Below are positions 1-8,659 of a stretch of 64,000 nt of DNA, one piece after another. Position numbers and translations under genes: made by a program. This stretch comes from Ferruginibacter sp. GTDB taxonomy: Bacteria; Bacteroidota; Bacteroidia; Chitinophagales; Chitinophagaceae. Under the pieces are notes generated by a model. The model worked only from the letters and a program-made list of their open reading frames with translations. It did not search any database and was not told the origin of the DNA. Positions within the stretch are counted from its first letter, which is position 1, and every line of letters begins with the position of its first letter. The stretch covers positions 434,001 to 498,000 of the forward strand of contig JAHBTP010000001.1 of assembly GCA_019638485.1 (NCBI GenBank), in the 5' to 3' direction.

Positions 1-1
1 T

Positions 2-658
2 AAAGTAATTTCTCCTGAACTAACGGTGGTAGGTAGAAAGATTGGATATATTGCAGGGGCAGGCGATAAGGTGCCCGAAGCTTTGGAGCAAATGGGATAC
101 CGGGTTGATATGCTCTCACGAGAACAGTTGCTGAGCGGCACGTTAAATGAATATGATGCTATTGTAGCCGGTGTAAGAGCTTATAATGTGCACTCCTGGC
201 TTGCCTCTGCTTATAAGCCGCTTATGTTGTATGTAGAACAAGGAGGTGTATTGATTGTACAATATAATACCCAAAACAATATTGGCGGGATAAAGTTTGA
301 TTTTGCTCCCTATCCATTTACTATTTCCCGTTCACGAATAACTAATGAGAATGCTCCGGTATCCATGCTTCAGCCTGAGCATAGGATATGGAATTATCCC
401 AATAAAATTAATTTACATGATTTTGATGGTTGGATTCAGGAGAGAAGTATATACAGTGCTGAAGATATTGATAAAGCTTATACCCGATTGATTGCTATGA
501 AAGATCCATGGCCTGGCGATAAAGTGCAGGATGGTAGCCTCATTGTGGCTAATTACGGAAAGGGAAGGTTCATTTATACCGGCTTGGTGCTTTTTAGAGA
601 ACTGCCCGCCGGCGTACCCGGAGCTTACAGGATATTAGCTAATTTGTTAGCTCATTAA
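2..658 (+). CDS. PIG-L family deacetylase, C-terminal part (5' end outside window)
   Basis: The frame is open to the left edge, so this is the C-terminal ~218 residues of a longer protein; the GTG at 26 is probably internal. The visible part looks like a glutamine-amidotransferase-like (class I GATase fold) domain: a start resembling IGYIAGAGD, a central AIVAGVRAYN, and late GKGRFIYTGL. I recognise this as the tail of the large Bacteroidota PIG-L/LmbE deacetylases of about 800 residues, whose N-terminal zinc-dependent N-acetylglucosaminyl deacetylase domain would lie upstream. It ends 17 bp before the sodium symporter gene, and these two are commonly found together, so they probably form one operon. 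The domain assignment is from memory of the family, since the catalytic part is not visible. Confidence 0.6.
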   Translation, partial: KVISPELTVVGRKIGYIAGAGDKVPEALEQMGYRVDMLSREQLLSGTLNEYDAIVAGVRAYNVHSWLASAYKPLMLYVEQGGVLIVQYNTQNNIGGIKFDFAPYPFTISRSRITNENAPVSMLQPEHRIWNYPNKINLHDFDGWIQERSIYSAEDIDKAYTRLIAMKDPWPGDKVQDGSLIVANYGKGRFIYTGLVLFRELPAGVPGAYRILANLLAH

Positions 659-675
659 TAAACTAACGCCTACGT

Positions 676-2307
676 ATGCACGTAATTGATTGGATTATTT
701 TATTGGCTGTATTACTTGGTATCATTGTATTTGGTGTGTATAAAAGCCGTGCCAGTAAAAATTTAGAAGGCTATTTTCTTAGCAATCGCAATTTACCTTG
801 GTTTTTAGTGCTGATGAGTATCATGGGTACACAGGCAAGTGCGGTTACCTATTTGTCAGGCCCCGGGCAATCCTATTCAGATGGTATGCGTTTTGTTCAG
901 TATTATTTCGGGCTTCCTCTGGCTATGATTGTCATTAGTTATGTTTTTGTTCCTGTTTATAACAAACTCAAAGTAATCACTGCTTACGAATTTCTTGAAA
1001 AGCGCTTTGATTTTAAAACCCGTACACTTACCTCCTTACTCTTTCTTATATCACGTGGTTTAAGTACAGGAGTAAGTATTTATGCTCCATCTATTATCCT
1101 TAGTTCGATCATGGGGTGGAATATTTACCTAACTAATTTAATAATGGGCGGTTTGCTTATTATTTATACTATGAGCGGTGGAGCCAGGGCCGTGGCCTAT
1201 ACCCAAAGCTTACAAATGGTAATTGTTTTTGTATCCTTGTTTTTAGTTGGTTATATCATTGTGCATTTACTTCCGCAAGGCATTTCTTTTAGCCGTGCAG
1301 TAGAGGAAGCAAGGGAGGCCGGAAAAATGAATGTATTCACCACAGGTTTTGAGTCGGGTTCGTTTAACTGGAAGGATAAATATAATTTGTGGAGTGGGAT
1401 AATAGGCGGGTTCTTTTTAGCGCTAAGTTATTTTGGTACAGATCATAGTCAGGTAGGGAGGTATCTCACCGCAAAGAGCGTGAAAGAAAGCAGGAAGGGT
1501 TTATTGATGAATGGATTAGTTAAGATTCCCATGCAGTTTTTTATTTTATTGCTTGGTGCCCTCATTTTCGTTTTTTATCAGCATTACAAGGCACCTGTCT
1601 TCTTTGATGAATCACGTGCTGCATTAGCAGAATCAACATCGGTAGGCCCACAAATGAAACAAGTACGAAGTGCATACCAGTCGGCTTCATCAGAAGGTAA
1701 TACCGCGCAAATGGATTTGTTGCGTAATGAATATCGTTCTTTATTGAAGAAGGCTTTGCCTGGTGATGATGGGAATGATAATAACTATATCTTTTTGCGG
1801 TTTGTAAAAGATCATCTTCCTGTAGGTTTGGTTGGGCTTTTGTTTGCCGTTATCTTCCTTGCAGCCTGGGGTAGTATTTCTGCAGCATTAAATGCACTGG
1901 CTGCATGTACCATGGTTGATTTTCATAAAAGGTATTTCGTAAAAAACGAAGATGAATCTAAAGAATATAAAGCATCAAAATGGTACACCTTGGGCTGGGG
2001 CATCTTTTGTATCCTGGTAGCTATGTTTGCCAATAATATCGGGAACAGCCTTATTGAAGCAGTGAATATACTTGGTTCAATTTTTTATGGAGTTATCCTG
2101 GGTATCTTTTTGGTAGCCTTTGGGGTGAAATGGATTTCAGGTAGAGCTGTCTTTTGGGCAGGATGTATCGCACAGCTCTTAGTTATACTTATTTATTGGG
2201 CAGATGTTATTTCCTTTCTTTGGTTAAATGTTATTGGAACTGTTTTAGTTTTATCCATTGCCGCTATTTTCCAATTATTTTATTCAAAACCTTTTCGAAG
2301 GATATAG
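676..2307 (+). CDS. Sodium:solute symporter family protein
   Basis: A 543-residue polytopic membrane protein of the SSS family (LeuT fold), which couples uptake of an organic solute to Na+. The N-terminus shows the family pattern: a first helix from about residue 5, then YFLSNRNLPWF, then GTQASAVTYLSGPGQSY. Around a dozen hydrophobic segments are spread over the length, and a hydrophilic insertion lies near 300-370. The substrate cannot be read from the sequence. Because a PIG-L deacetylase precedes it by 17 bp, a sugar or amino-sugar derivative is plausible. The gene ends 12 bp before a strong hairpin shared with the convergent neighbour. Confidence 0.88.
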   Translation: MHVIDWIILLAVLLGIIVFGVYKSRASKNLEGYFLSNRNLPWFLVLMSIMGTQASAVTYLSGPGQSYSDGMRFVQYYFGLPLAMIVISYVFVPVYNKLKVITAYEFLEKRFDFKTRTLTSLLFLISRGLSTGVSIYAPSIILSSIMGWNIYLTNLIMGGLLIIYTMSGGARAVAYTQSLQMVIVFVSLFLVGYIIVHLLPQGISFSRAVEEAREAGKMNVFTTGFESGSFNWKDKYNLWSGIIGGFFLALSYFGTDHSQVGRYLTAKSVKESRKGLLMNGLVKIPMQFFILLLGALIFVFYQHYKAPVFFDESRAALAESTSVGPQMKQVRSAYQSASSEGNTAQMDLLRNEYRSLLKKALPGDDGNDNNYIFLRFVKDHLPVGLVGLLFAVIFLAAWGSISAALNALAACTMVDFHKRYFVKNEDESKEYKASKWYTLGWGIFCILVAMFANNIGNSLIEAVNILGSIFYGVILGIFLVAFGVKWISGRAVFWAGCIAQLLVILIYWADVISFLWLNVIGTVLVLSIAAIFQLFYSKPFRRI

Positions 2308-2319
2308 GAGGTAAATAAA

Positions 2320-2351
2320 AAATAGCTATCAGTTTTTGCTGATAGCTATTT
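2320..2351. terminator. Bidirectional Rho-independent terminator
   Basis: A perfect 13-bp stem (arms 2320-2332 and 2339-2351, core ATAGCTATCAG) with a six-base loop. It lies between the convergent symporter and DUF2911 genes and should end both transcripts. Confidence 0.85.
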
Positions 2352-2372
2352 GGTTAAAACATATTTAACCGT

Positions 2373-3206
2373 TTACTTTTTAATTTGCTCAATAAATTCC
2401 TTGAACATTTTTACATAATCATCACTCTTTGCTTTTAATGCTACATCAAGTCCTATTGTTGCAGTAGCTATTGCATTTTCTTTTTCACCTAATGCTTTTT
2501 CTATTTTTGCCTTATATAAATAAATCCAAAATGATTCAGGATTTTCTTCAAGTGCTTTAGTTGTCATTTCTAAAGCCATTTTATTGTCTTTAGCATATTC
2601 GTAATAATATTGAGCAGCTGCCCAATATGGTTTTTTATCGCCGTTAAGCGCCTCTTCAATTTGCTTGCCTAAAGCTTCTTTTACCTGTGTGGTAATAGGA
2701 ACTATTATACGTGTTAAATCCCAGCTTAATATCAAGTTGCAACTTTCAGGAAGCACGTTATCAAATTGAATGGTAAAGCTTTCCACTTTGTCTTTTCCTG
2801 TAGCAACAGGAACACTAAAACGAGCTACATCATTTTCTTGCTTATAACCGGTTACACCGGAATTTTTAAAATCTTTATTAATAATGATTTGCCATTTTGA
2901 AGCACCCGGAATTGTGTATAGCGCATATGTGCCCGGTTCAATCTTTGAATCACCCATTTTTACAGCATCCGAAAAAGTAATACGTGTTGCAGCATTAGCT
3001 CCTGTTCTCCAAAGTTTATCATAAGGCACTAAATCACCAAAGACGACTCTGTTCTTCATTGATGGCCTGGAATAAACCACCTCTAATTCACCCATACCAA
3101 ATGCCTGCTTAATGGTTTGCTGTGGTGAAGGTGCAGGCAATTTTACCTGAGCAAATGTAGGGGTTAAAAATAGAGATAGGAAAGAATAAAAAATTAGCTT
3201 CTTCAT
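2373..3206 (-). CDS. DUF2911 domain protein with C-terminal TPR-like tail
   Basis: A 277-residue secreted or periplasmic protein. A signal peptide ends near residue 19 (LTPTFAQ). Residues ~25-170 match the DUF2911 pattern: QAFGMGELEVVYSRPSMKNR, then DLVPYDKLWRTGANAAT, EPGTYALYTIPG, and WQIIINK. The last ~90 residues are helical and alanine-rich and look like one or two TPR repeats. DUF2911 has no established biochemical role that I know of, but is very common in Bacteroidota, which supports the host assignment. It is followed 12 bp upstream on the same strand by a SAM hydrolase-like gene, so the two may be co-transcribed. Confidence 0.85.
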   Translation of the reverse strand: MKKLIFYSFLSLFLTPTFAQVKLPAPSPQQTIKQAFGMGELEVVYSRPSMKNRVVFGDLVPYDKLWRTGANAATRITFSDAVKMGDSKIEPGTYALYTIPGASKWQIIINKDFKNSGVTGYKQENDVARFSVPVATGKDKVESFTIQFDNVLPESCNLILSWDLTRIIVPITTQVKEALGKQIEEALNGDKKPYWAAAQYYYEYAKDNKMALEMTTKALEENPESFWIYLYKAKIEKALGEKENAIATATIGLDVALKAKSDDYVKMFKEFIEQIKK

Positions 3207-3218
3207 GTTGTAATGGTT

Positions 3219-4046
3219 TTATTTTTCGTTAATAAAATTAATTTTTATGGTTTGATACATCATTGTTGGAATAATACTATGCTGTTGAAATTCAGAAAAA
3301 CTTTTTAAACCAAAAAGCCCGGCCGCATTGCCTTTATTTATTGCAATTTCAAGGTAGCCTGCAGAGTTAAAGATTGCTGCTTTATCACCAAGGTTAACAT
3401 CTGCGTAGGTGTTGCTTATCTTATCTATGAATTCATTTCTTCTAAAGATAATCTGAAAATCTCTTCCTCCTCTTTGTTCTTCAAATTCTGCTTCAGTTAT
3501 ATCCACTATAACATTTTCAAATTTATCAATAAAAATAATAGGGCGTTCAATCCAATTGTTGCCAATTACAGGTTTAAATAAATTATAGGCTATAAAATCA
3601 GTTTTAATTTGGCCTATTTCTTCAATGTTTAAATCATTTTCTAATTGCTGAATAGCTTTTGCAAAGGCAGTGGTAACTGATAATACCTTATTATTTTCCG
3701 GTTTTAACGGATTTAATTTTACAGCAATCTCCGGTGGTCGTTTAAGAATCATTTCTACTAATCCATTATCAGCACAAAAAATATATTGTCCATTATCTTT
3801 TGCAATCATCATGGTTGTTGATTGTAAATCGAAAAGATTGGCAATAACTATGTGATAAGTATGTTGCGGATAATGCCAAAATGCGTTTCTACACATATAA
3901 GCAGCTTGCAACATATTGAAAGGCTCAAGTTCGTGGGTAATATCTGCGATTACCGGATTTTTTAATATGGCAAGCAATTTCCCTTTTATGGCTCCCGGTA
4001 AATAGTCGGTGTGGCCTATGTCAGAAGTAAGGGTAATAATTGCCAT
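3219..4046 (-). CDS. SAM hydroxide adenosyltransferase family protein (DUF62)
   Basis: A 275-residue cytosolic protein of the S-adenosyl-L-methionine hydroxide adenosyltransferase family (formerly DUF62), which hydrolyses SAM to adenosine and methionine and is related to fluorinase and chlorinase. The N-terminus ITLTSDIGHTDY carries the conserved Asp of the family. Other visible motifs are ADITHELEPFN (usually DITH), FCADNGL (usually PDNGL, cofactor binding) and INKGNAAGLFGL near the C-terminus (usually NxGxA). It lies in a minus-strand block with the SDR and DUF2911 genes, all on host chromosome. The biological role in Bacteroidota is not established. Confidence 0.87.
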   Translation of the reverse strand: MAIITLTSDIGHTDYLPGAIKGKLLAILKNPVIADITHELEPFNMLQAAYMCRNAFWHYPQHTYHIVIANLFDLQSTTMMIAKDNGQYIFCADNGLVEMILKRPPEIAVKLNPLKPENNKVLSVTTAFAKAIQQLENDLNIEEIGQIKTDFIAYNLFKPVIGNNWIERPIIFIDKFENVIVDITEAEFEEQRGGRDFQIIFRRNEFIDKISNTYADVNLGDKAAIFNSAGYLEIAINKGNAAGLFGLKSFSEFQQHSIIPTMMYQTIKINFINEK

Positions 4047-4064
4047 TATTTATTAGTAGTAATT

Positions 4065-4874
4065 TTATTTAATGAGTTGCCCGTTTTTAAAAAAGAATTT
4101 ATGTGTTAACTTATCCGCTAAAGAGGGGAAGAGCTTATTAATCCAAACAGCTTGTTTGCCTTTGGATGTTAATATTAGAGAACGTTTCTTTTTCTTAATG
4201 GCATGTAAAATATTGTCTGCACATTCTTCGCTGCTCATTAATTGTTCTTCGTGCATGGCACTTTCTCCTCCGGATTCACCTGTTTTATTAAGTGCTGCAT
4301 AACGGATATTGCTTCTGGTATAACCCGGGCATACCCACATTACGTTAACACCTGTATGAAACAATTCTACTCTTAAAGCTTCAAGCCATCCATTGAGTGC
4401 AAATTTTGATGCAGAATAACCGCTTCGTCCCGGCAGCCCTCTAAACCCGGCTATACTGGACACGCCAACAATGGTTCCTTTTCGTTCTATAATGGACTCA
4501 AGGGCAAACTTGGTGCAGTAAACGGCACCAAAGAAATTAACCTCCATAGTTTTCTTTATTACTGTTGTTTCCACTTCTCTAAATAATGCCTTCATAGAAA
4601 TACCTGCATTATTGATGAGGATATCAATGCCTCCAAATTGTTTTATTGTAGAGCGGATAAATAAGTCACAATCGCCATACTTACTCACATCGGCTACTAC
4701 ACAATGTAGAGGGGACCCGGGATAGCGAAGTTGGAGGTCATATAACTTATCCTGGTTGCGTCCACAAGTAGCTACTTGTGCTCCTAAATGTAAAAGTTTT
4801 TCTACCATGGCTTTGCCTATTCCATCACTTCCTCCCGTGATGGCCACAACCTTGTCTTTAAAAGTGTCTGTCAT
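4065..4874 (-). CDS. Short-chain dehydrogenase/reductase (SDR)
   Basis: A 269-residue classical SDR with a Rossmann fold. The N-terminal cofactor motif is TGGSDGIGK (TGxxxGxG, residues ~14-22). NNAG is present near 87, the catalytic serine sits in GVSSIAGF, and the Tyr/Lys pair is YSASK near 153-157. The segment after it, VMWVCPGYTRSN, is the usual P-G motif. Arg in CGRNQD suggests NADP(H) preference. The substrate is unknown. The ATG at 4874 is well placed: the Rossmann motif begins 13 residues later. Confidence 0.88.
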   Translation of the reverse strand: MTDTFKDKVVAITGGSDGIGKAMVEKLLHLGAQVATCGRNQDKLYDLQLRYPGSPLHCVVADVSKYGDCDLFIRSTIKQFGGIDILINNAGISMKALFREVETTVIKKTMEVNFFGAVYCTKFALESIIERKGTIVGVSSIAGFRGLPGRSGYSASKFALNGWLEALRVELFHTGVNVMWVCPGYTRSNIRYAALNKTGESGGESAMHEEQLMSSEECADNILHAIKKKKRSLILTSKGKQAVWINKLFPSLADKLTHKFFFKNGQLIK

Positions 4875-4970
4875 GTTTACGAGTTATGGCAAAAATAGGC
4901 TGTAAAACTGCTGTTTTCAACATTTTTTTGTTTATACATTTTACAAGGAAATTAATCTTTTTTAAAAAAA

Positions 4971-5001
4971 TTTGCTGCTCAATCAATTTGCCTTATTTTT
5001 G
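4971..5001 (+). promoter_or_regulatory. Bacteroidota-type promoter of tRNA-Lys
   Basis: A TTTG at 4971-4974 and TATTTTTG at 4994-5001 are 19 bp apart, an exact fit to the Bacteroidota -33/-7 consensus (TTTG, 19-21 bp, TAnnTTTG). The tRNA starts 47 bp downstream. Confidence 0.75.
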
Positions 5002-5048
5002 CACTCCTTAAAAGAAACCGGATTTCTTTCGGATACTTTTAATTGGCT

Positions 5049-5121
5049 GATTCCGTAGCTCAGTCGGTAGAGCAATACACTTTTAATGTATGGGCCCTGG
5101 GTTCGAGTCCCAGCGGGATCA
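5049..5121 (+). tRNA. tRNA-Lys (anticodon UUU)
   Basis: A 73-nt cloverleaf. The acceptor stem pairs GATTCCG (5049-5055) with CGGGATC (5114-5120), with one G-U pair, and the discriminator is A5121. The anticodon stem ATACA/TGTAT encloses the loop CTTTTAA, giving anticodon TTT at 5082-5084. The T arm contains GGTTCGAGTCC. CCA is not encoded. The gene is intact although it flanks the ICE boundary. It is followed directly by its own terminator. Confidence 0.97.
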
Positions 5122-5123
5122 CG

Positions 5124-5167
5124 AAAAGGGACAAAATGAAATTTTTCATCTTGTCCCTTTTGTTTTT
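5124..5167 (+). terminator. Terminator of the tRNA-Lys transcript
   Basis: A 17-nt arm (5124-5140) pairs with 5145-5161 with one mismatch; core AAAAGGGACAA / TTGTCCCTTTT. A GTTTTT run follows. Confidence 0.88.
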
Positions 5168-5447
5168 CAGTAAGTATCTAATTGCCAGGTATTTTCATAT
5201 TTTCCATTTTTCTTTATCCTGAAAAGTTTTCAAAGGCACTCATTTTATACATCGAACCAAAATCTGTAATTACTTGATAATTTAACTGACTTAAAATAAG
5301 TTGATTACAAAGACTTTCCGAGATAAAATAACACATTTATGTCCTAGTCCCATAGGGATGACCTCTTGGGACTCGAACCACTTAAATCATTAATAGACAA
5401 TAAGTTTTAACGGAAGTTCAGAGCGGCTTGAATATACATCGAACCGC
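5168..5447. other. Putative element boundary / attachment region with tRNA 3'-end mimics
   Basis: There is no gene here. At 5345-5362 an imperfect direct copy of the tRNA-Lys 3' end occurs (TAGTCCCATAGGGATGAC versus GAGTCCCAGCGGGATCAC in the tRNA). At 5364-5377 the tRNA T-arm sequence recurs inverted (TTGGGACTCGAACC). A 13-bp direct repeat, TATACATCGAACC, lies at 5246-5258 and 5433-5445, the second copy just before the stop of the recombinase gene and inside an imperfect AGCGG/CCGCT inverted repeat. These are seen directly; their role as att sites or scars of earlier integration is an inference. Confidence 0.45.
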
Positions 5448-7124
5448 TTAATCATAATTATAGGTGGGTAAATTCGTATTCTTAAGGATGAATTGACTGT
5501 TGTAAAACTCAACTGTAAAGTTCGCTAGATCATATAAAAATGACAGGGTATGCTGAATCTGGGAAGCTGAATGATGCACTCCTCTTCGTTGCTCTATTTC
5601 GATAATCAGTTTATAGTCTGCTGACAGTGCATCCAGTTCTATTAAATTGGGTTCATTAGTAATTGGTGTTTTTATGAGATGATTATAAATGGTCTTCACA
5701 CTATCTTCAAGTAAATTTCTAAAGCAGTTCTCATTCCATAATATCGGATTTCTAAACAGTAAGGTGATCAACCGTCTTTTTTGATCAATGCTTGCGCTTT
5801 CGTATATGTAATCAAGCGAAGACAGTGTTCCTGACATGGCGTCGAGTCTTCCTTCCCAAAGTTTAAGGGAAATAGATGAATTGTCGATTTTACGTTTCAA
5901 CATTTCCCTTTTTGTCTGGCACTCCTTTTTTAGTTTATAATATTCCGGCGCATCAATATCTTTTGAAAGAAGTAACGAACGTGCTGTTATCATATGATCC
6001 TCTAACTCTTCAATCTTTTTGACAGTGCGATGCTGATTGATCATGGTTAAAAAAGAAAAGGCCTTGTAATTTTTTCTAAGAATTGAATGGAATAATATGT
6101 TGTATTCTACATTTGGCTTTAATGATTTTATCATGCTGATAAAGGAGTTATGCACTTTTTCTGTTCTTATTCTGAAGCCACAATTACAGTGATAATAAAA
6201 ATACCAATTCGTTCTCCCTTTTGATCTACTGCCTGTTAGCTTTTGAAAACAGAGAGGGCAATAAAGAAATCCCCTGAAGGGTAACATTTCATTGGCGATT
6301 TTCTTGCTTGCATTCGTTATCATCCTGCTTTTGTTTTTAAGGACATTTTGTACTTTGTCGAAAAGCAGTTGCGAAATGATTTTTGCATGTTTGCCACTTG
6401 CCATCTGTGGTATAACCTGTTTTCTATCTATGATGATTTTTCCGCAGTAAACCGGATTTCGTAGTGCCTGACAGAAGTTATTTAACGAGCAAACCAGACC
6501 CTTTTTTACAGACATTCTGTGGATTTCACGGATACTAAATAATCCCAGGCTAACCTGTTCAAATGCTTCTCGCATCAATGTCGCTTCAGGTTCTTGTATC
6601 GTTATATATTTTTCTCCAGTCGCCGATTGCGTGTTTCGATACCCAATAGGAGCACTTCCCATCCATCTACCCATCGCACGTGCTTTTTGCATCTTTTCCT
6701 TTACATTCAAGGAACGTATATCATTTTCTACTTCAGGCGTTACCAGGTAAATTGCCAGGACCATCTTGTTTTCAGGAATACTTATATCCAATGGCTGTTC
6801 TATGGCTTGCGGAATGATATTTATATCCTGAAGCTTTTTAATCATCAGGTAGGCTTCGGCTATATTTCTGCTAAACCTGTCCCATTTAGTAAAAAGAACA
6901 TAATCCGGTCTATGGGCTTTGTGGGTTTTGTAACCCACCAATAAAGAGGACCATGTTGGACGTTTGAAATTCCTTGCGGGAAAATCCTCAAAGTAGACAT
7001 TTTGAACTTGGATACTATTTATCAGGCAATGTCGACGCAACATGTCTTCCTGATATTTTACCGAAAATCCTTTTTCAGCTTGCTCATCTGTGCTGACGCG
7101 AATGTATAAATCTGCTTTTTTCAT
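5448..7124 (-). CDS. Large serine recombinase (site-specific integrase)
   Basis: A protein of about 558 residues. The chosen ATG at 7124 places the resolvase domain at the very N-terminus (ADLYIRVSTDEQ, catalytic Ser about residue 11); an upstream ATG at 7187 would add 21 residues. The order is the resolvase catalytic domain (to ~150, with TKWDRFSRN), the recombinase domain (IGYRN near 160, then NPVYCGKIII), a zinc ribbon (CPLC then CNC), and a coiled-coil-bearing C-terminal region. This layout is that of large serine integrases and transposases. It lies 327 bp from tRNA-Lys, at the presumed left end of the ICE, so it may integrate the element. CTnDOT itself uses a tyrosine integrase, so this could also belong to a smaller nested element. 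Confidence 0.9.
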   Translation of the reverse strand: MKKADLYIRVSTDEQAEKGFSVKYQEDMLRRHCLINSIQVQNVYFEDFPARNFKRPTWSSLLVGYKTHKAHRPDYVLFTKWDRFSRNIAEAYLMIKKLQDINIIPQAIEQPLDISIPENKMVLAIYLVTPEVENDIRSLNVKEKMQKARAMGRWMGSAPIGYRNTQSATGEKYITIQEPEATLMREAFEQVSLGLFSIREIHRMSVKKGLVCSLNNFCQALRNPVYCGKIIIDRKQVIPQMASGKHAKIISQLLFDKVQNVLKNKSRMITNASKKIANEMLPFRGFLYCPLCFQKLTGSRSKGRTNWYFYYHCNCGFRIRTEKVHNSFISMIKSLKPNVEYNILFHSILRKNYKAFSFLTMINQHRTVKKIEELEDHMITARSLLLSKDIDAPEYYKLKKECQTKREMLKRKIDNSSISLKLWEGRLDAMSGTLSSLDYIYESASIDQKRRLITLLFRNPILWNENCFRNLLEDSVKTIYNHLIKTPITNEPNLIELDALSADYKLIIEIEQRRGVHHSASQIQHTLSFLYDLANFTVEFYNSQFILKNTNLPTYNYD

Positions 7125-7307
7125 TTTGAATTTTATCGAAAATGGCTCTGCCTTCATTTTTTTAATAAAAAAGATTAATTTAGTCAAAACTGACTAATAA
7201 AGAGTAGTTTACAAGAACCGAAAGAGTTATCGGTAACGATTTAGTAATGGTGCTTACTACACTTGCTTTCATTCAATTACCTTGTAAATCATTACTGCAA
7301 ATTTATA

Positions 7308-7344
7308 AAAAATAAAGGTAAAGCAGTGAAACTTTACCTTTATT
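7308..7344 (-). terminator. Terminator overlapping the rteC stop codon
   Basis: AATAAAGGTAAAG (7311-7323) pairs with CTTTACCTTTATT (7332-7344); on the minus strand a T-rich stretch follows. It ends the transcript of the RteC gene before the recombinase gene. Confidence 0.75.
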
Positions 7345-8167
7345 TTTCGTCTTGCTCGTCCATCCTTTTGATAAGTGCATCCCGAAGACTATCGAGGAAC
7401 TTTGTTCGGTTTATCTTCCTGCCTTTCAGTTCCAAATAGGAATGGTAGAAATCCCCTAAGTCAATATTAAACATATTCTCAAAGGTCTTGGCAATGATTT
7501 TAATGTCGGTGTTCCCGTTGTCAATGGAACCCTGCGAATGCAGTGAATAAATCAACTCAATGAGTGAAGTTTTGCTGCCCGTCCAGTTCAAAGGCGGGAT
7601 TTCAAGTAGCTTTCTGTGGTTGTTATTGTTCAACTGGTCTTCGAGGTAAACCTGTATCAAGTCGTTGGCAATAATCTTAGCTACCTTGTAATCGTGTGAG
7701 GTTGTGAAATTATGGTCGGCTTCAAAATAATACGTGTCTAAACTCAACTTTATATCGTGCTTGCCTCGCAAAAAGAATTTATTGTCGAGGTGAGTGCTGT
7801 TGGTTCTGTAATACTTGTAAAATTCCAGATTGGCATCAAAATACCGCTTGATTTTGGAAAGCTCTACATTAAGATATTTCTTGATGGTTTTATCCCCTCC
7901 ACGTGGTCTTTTCGTTTCAATCTTGTAAATCGCATTGAAGTAAATGAGCTTAGATACTAACTGCGGCTTTAGCTGTTTGAAAAATAGTATTTCTTCATCA
8001 TCATCTTTAAAGCCATTTCTCTTGATATACTTCTTTATCTCTTCGAGCTTCTGCAATACCAGTACAATAGCATTTTCATACGCTACCAAAGAATTATTCG
8101 GCTCATAGGTCAATTCATTTATTCTGTCGTCTAATTCGTTTATTATAGTATGGCAATAATCTATCAT
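7340..8167 (-). CDS. RteC-family regulator (copy 1)
   Basis: A 275-residue protein of the RteC family, named after the CTnDOT protein that activates excision genes. Family signatures are visible: LQKLEEIKKYI, then DDEEILFFKQLKPQLVSKL, IYFNAIYKIE, FYKYYR, and a C-terminal winged-helix-like segment with LNWTGSKTSLIELIYSLHSQG. A second member lies at 31692-32537 with the same motif order. Unlike that copy, this one is not followed by excision-type genes but by the recombinase gene on the same strand, separated by a terminator. It might regulate the recombinase or simply be an accessory paralogue; the sequence does not decide. Confidence 0.85.
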   Translation of the reverse strand: MIDYCHTIINELDDRINELTYEPNNSLVAYENAIVLVLQKLEEIKKYIKRNGFKDDDEEILFFKQLKPQLVSKLIYFNAIYKIETKRPRGGDKTIKKYLNVELSKIKRYFDANLEFYKYYRTNSTHLDNKFFLRGKHDIKLSLDTYYFEADHNFTTSHDYKVAKIIANDLIQVYLEDQLNNNNHRKLLEIPPLNWTGSKTSLIELIYSLHSQGSIDNGNTDIKIIAKTFENMFNIDLGDFYHSYLELKGRKINRTKFLDSLRDALIKRMDEQDEK

Positions 8168-8203
8168 AGAAATTGGTATTTAAGTGAAACCAATAAAAAG
8201 GAT

Positions 8204-8250
8204 AAAATGAGGCAGCAATTGCAGTTAGCCTACAATAATTGCCTCATTTT
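8204..8250. terminator. Hairpin between rteC start and copper island
   Basis: AAAATGAGGCA (8204-8214) pairs with TGCCTCATTTT (8240-8250). It is a perfect 11-bp stem with A/T flanks, usable in either direction, upstream of rteC. Confidence 0.6.
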
Positions 8251-8275
8251 AGTATGTATTGAAAGGGTATGAGAA

Positions 8276-8308
8276 AGCCCTATCCTTTATTAGAAACCGG
8301 ATAGGGCT
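8276..8308 (-). terminator. Terminator at the left end of the copper island
   Basis: AGCCCTATCC (8276-8285) pairs with GGATAGGGCT (8299-8308). On the minus strand it follows the small HMA gene by a few bases and is followed by TTTCTC. Confidence 0.75.
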
Positions 8309-8314
8309 AAGAGA

Positions 8315-8536
8315 TTAAACCGCTAATGGTTCTGCTTTAAAGCCTTTTCTCTTAACAATGGCAACTATTTCATCTTGTGTTATGCCCTCTGATTTTACGG
8401 TAAGGATTTTGTCATTATTGGCTGTATCTACATTCCATTCGCAGATACCGTCTGCGCTGTCTAAATCCGCTTTTACCTTTGATACACAACCGCCACAATT
8501 AAGATTGGTCTTGAACTGAAATTCTGTATTTTCCAT
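8315..8536 (-). CDS. Small heavy-metal-associated (HMA) domain protein, CopZ-like
   Basis: A 73-residue protein consisting of a single ferredoxin-like HMA domain. The metal site is NCGGC with Cys14 and Cys17. Such proteins bind Cu(I) in the cytosol and pass it to P-type ATPases or sensors. It closely resembles the 73-residue protein at 13903-14124 (same length, same GICEWNVDT core), so one is a duplicate of the other. It has its own copy of the island operator 67 bp upstream (8603-8641), and its transcript ends at the hairpin 8276-8308. Confidence 0.88.
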   Translation of the reverse strand: MENTEFQFKTNLNCGGCVSKVKADLDSADGICEWNVDTANNDKILTVKSEGITQDEIVAIVKRKGFKAEPLAV

Positions 8537-8575
8537 ATTTTTTTAAACTTTATTTACTATTGTTTTGAACTGTCG

Positions 8576-8641
8576 CAAAATTCAACATAATCCCAAAGTC
8601 TGCTATTGTGATATTCCGGGTTTAATTTGTGACATTTACTG
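8576..8641 (-). promoter_or_regulatory. Copper-island operator and -7 box, site 1
   Basis: The 39-bp operator is at 8603-8641 with two direct half-sites (related to ATATCACAA) 21 bp apart, read on the minus strand. The -7-like box GAATTTTG (8576-8583) is 19 bp from the operator edge. It drives the HMA gene at 8315-8536. Confidence 0.75.
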
Positions 8642-8659
8642 TTTTCCTGTTGCAGACTA

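Noticed and set aside
26..658. GTG at 26 as a true start of the first gene
   Set aside because: The frame is open to the window edge and the protein resembles the C-terminal part of a larger family.
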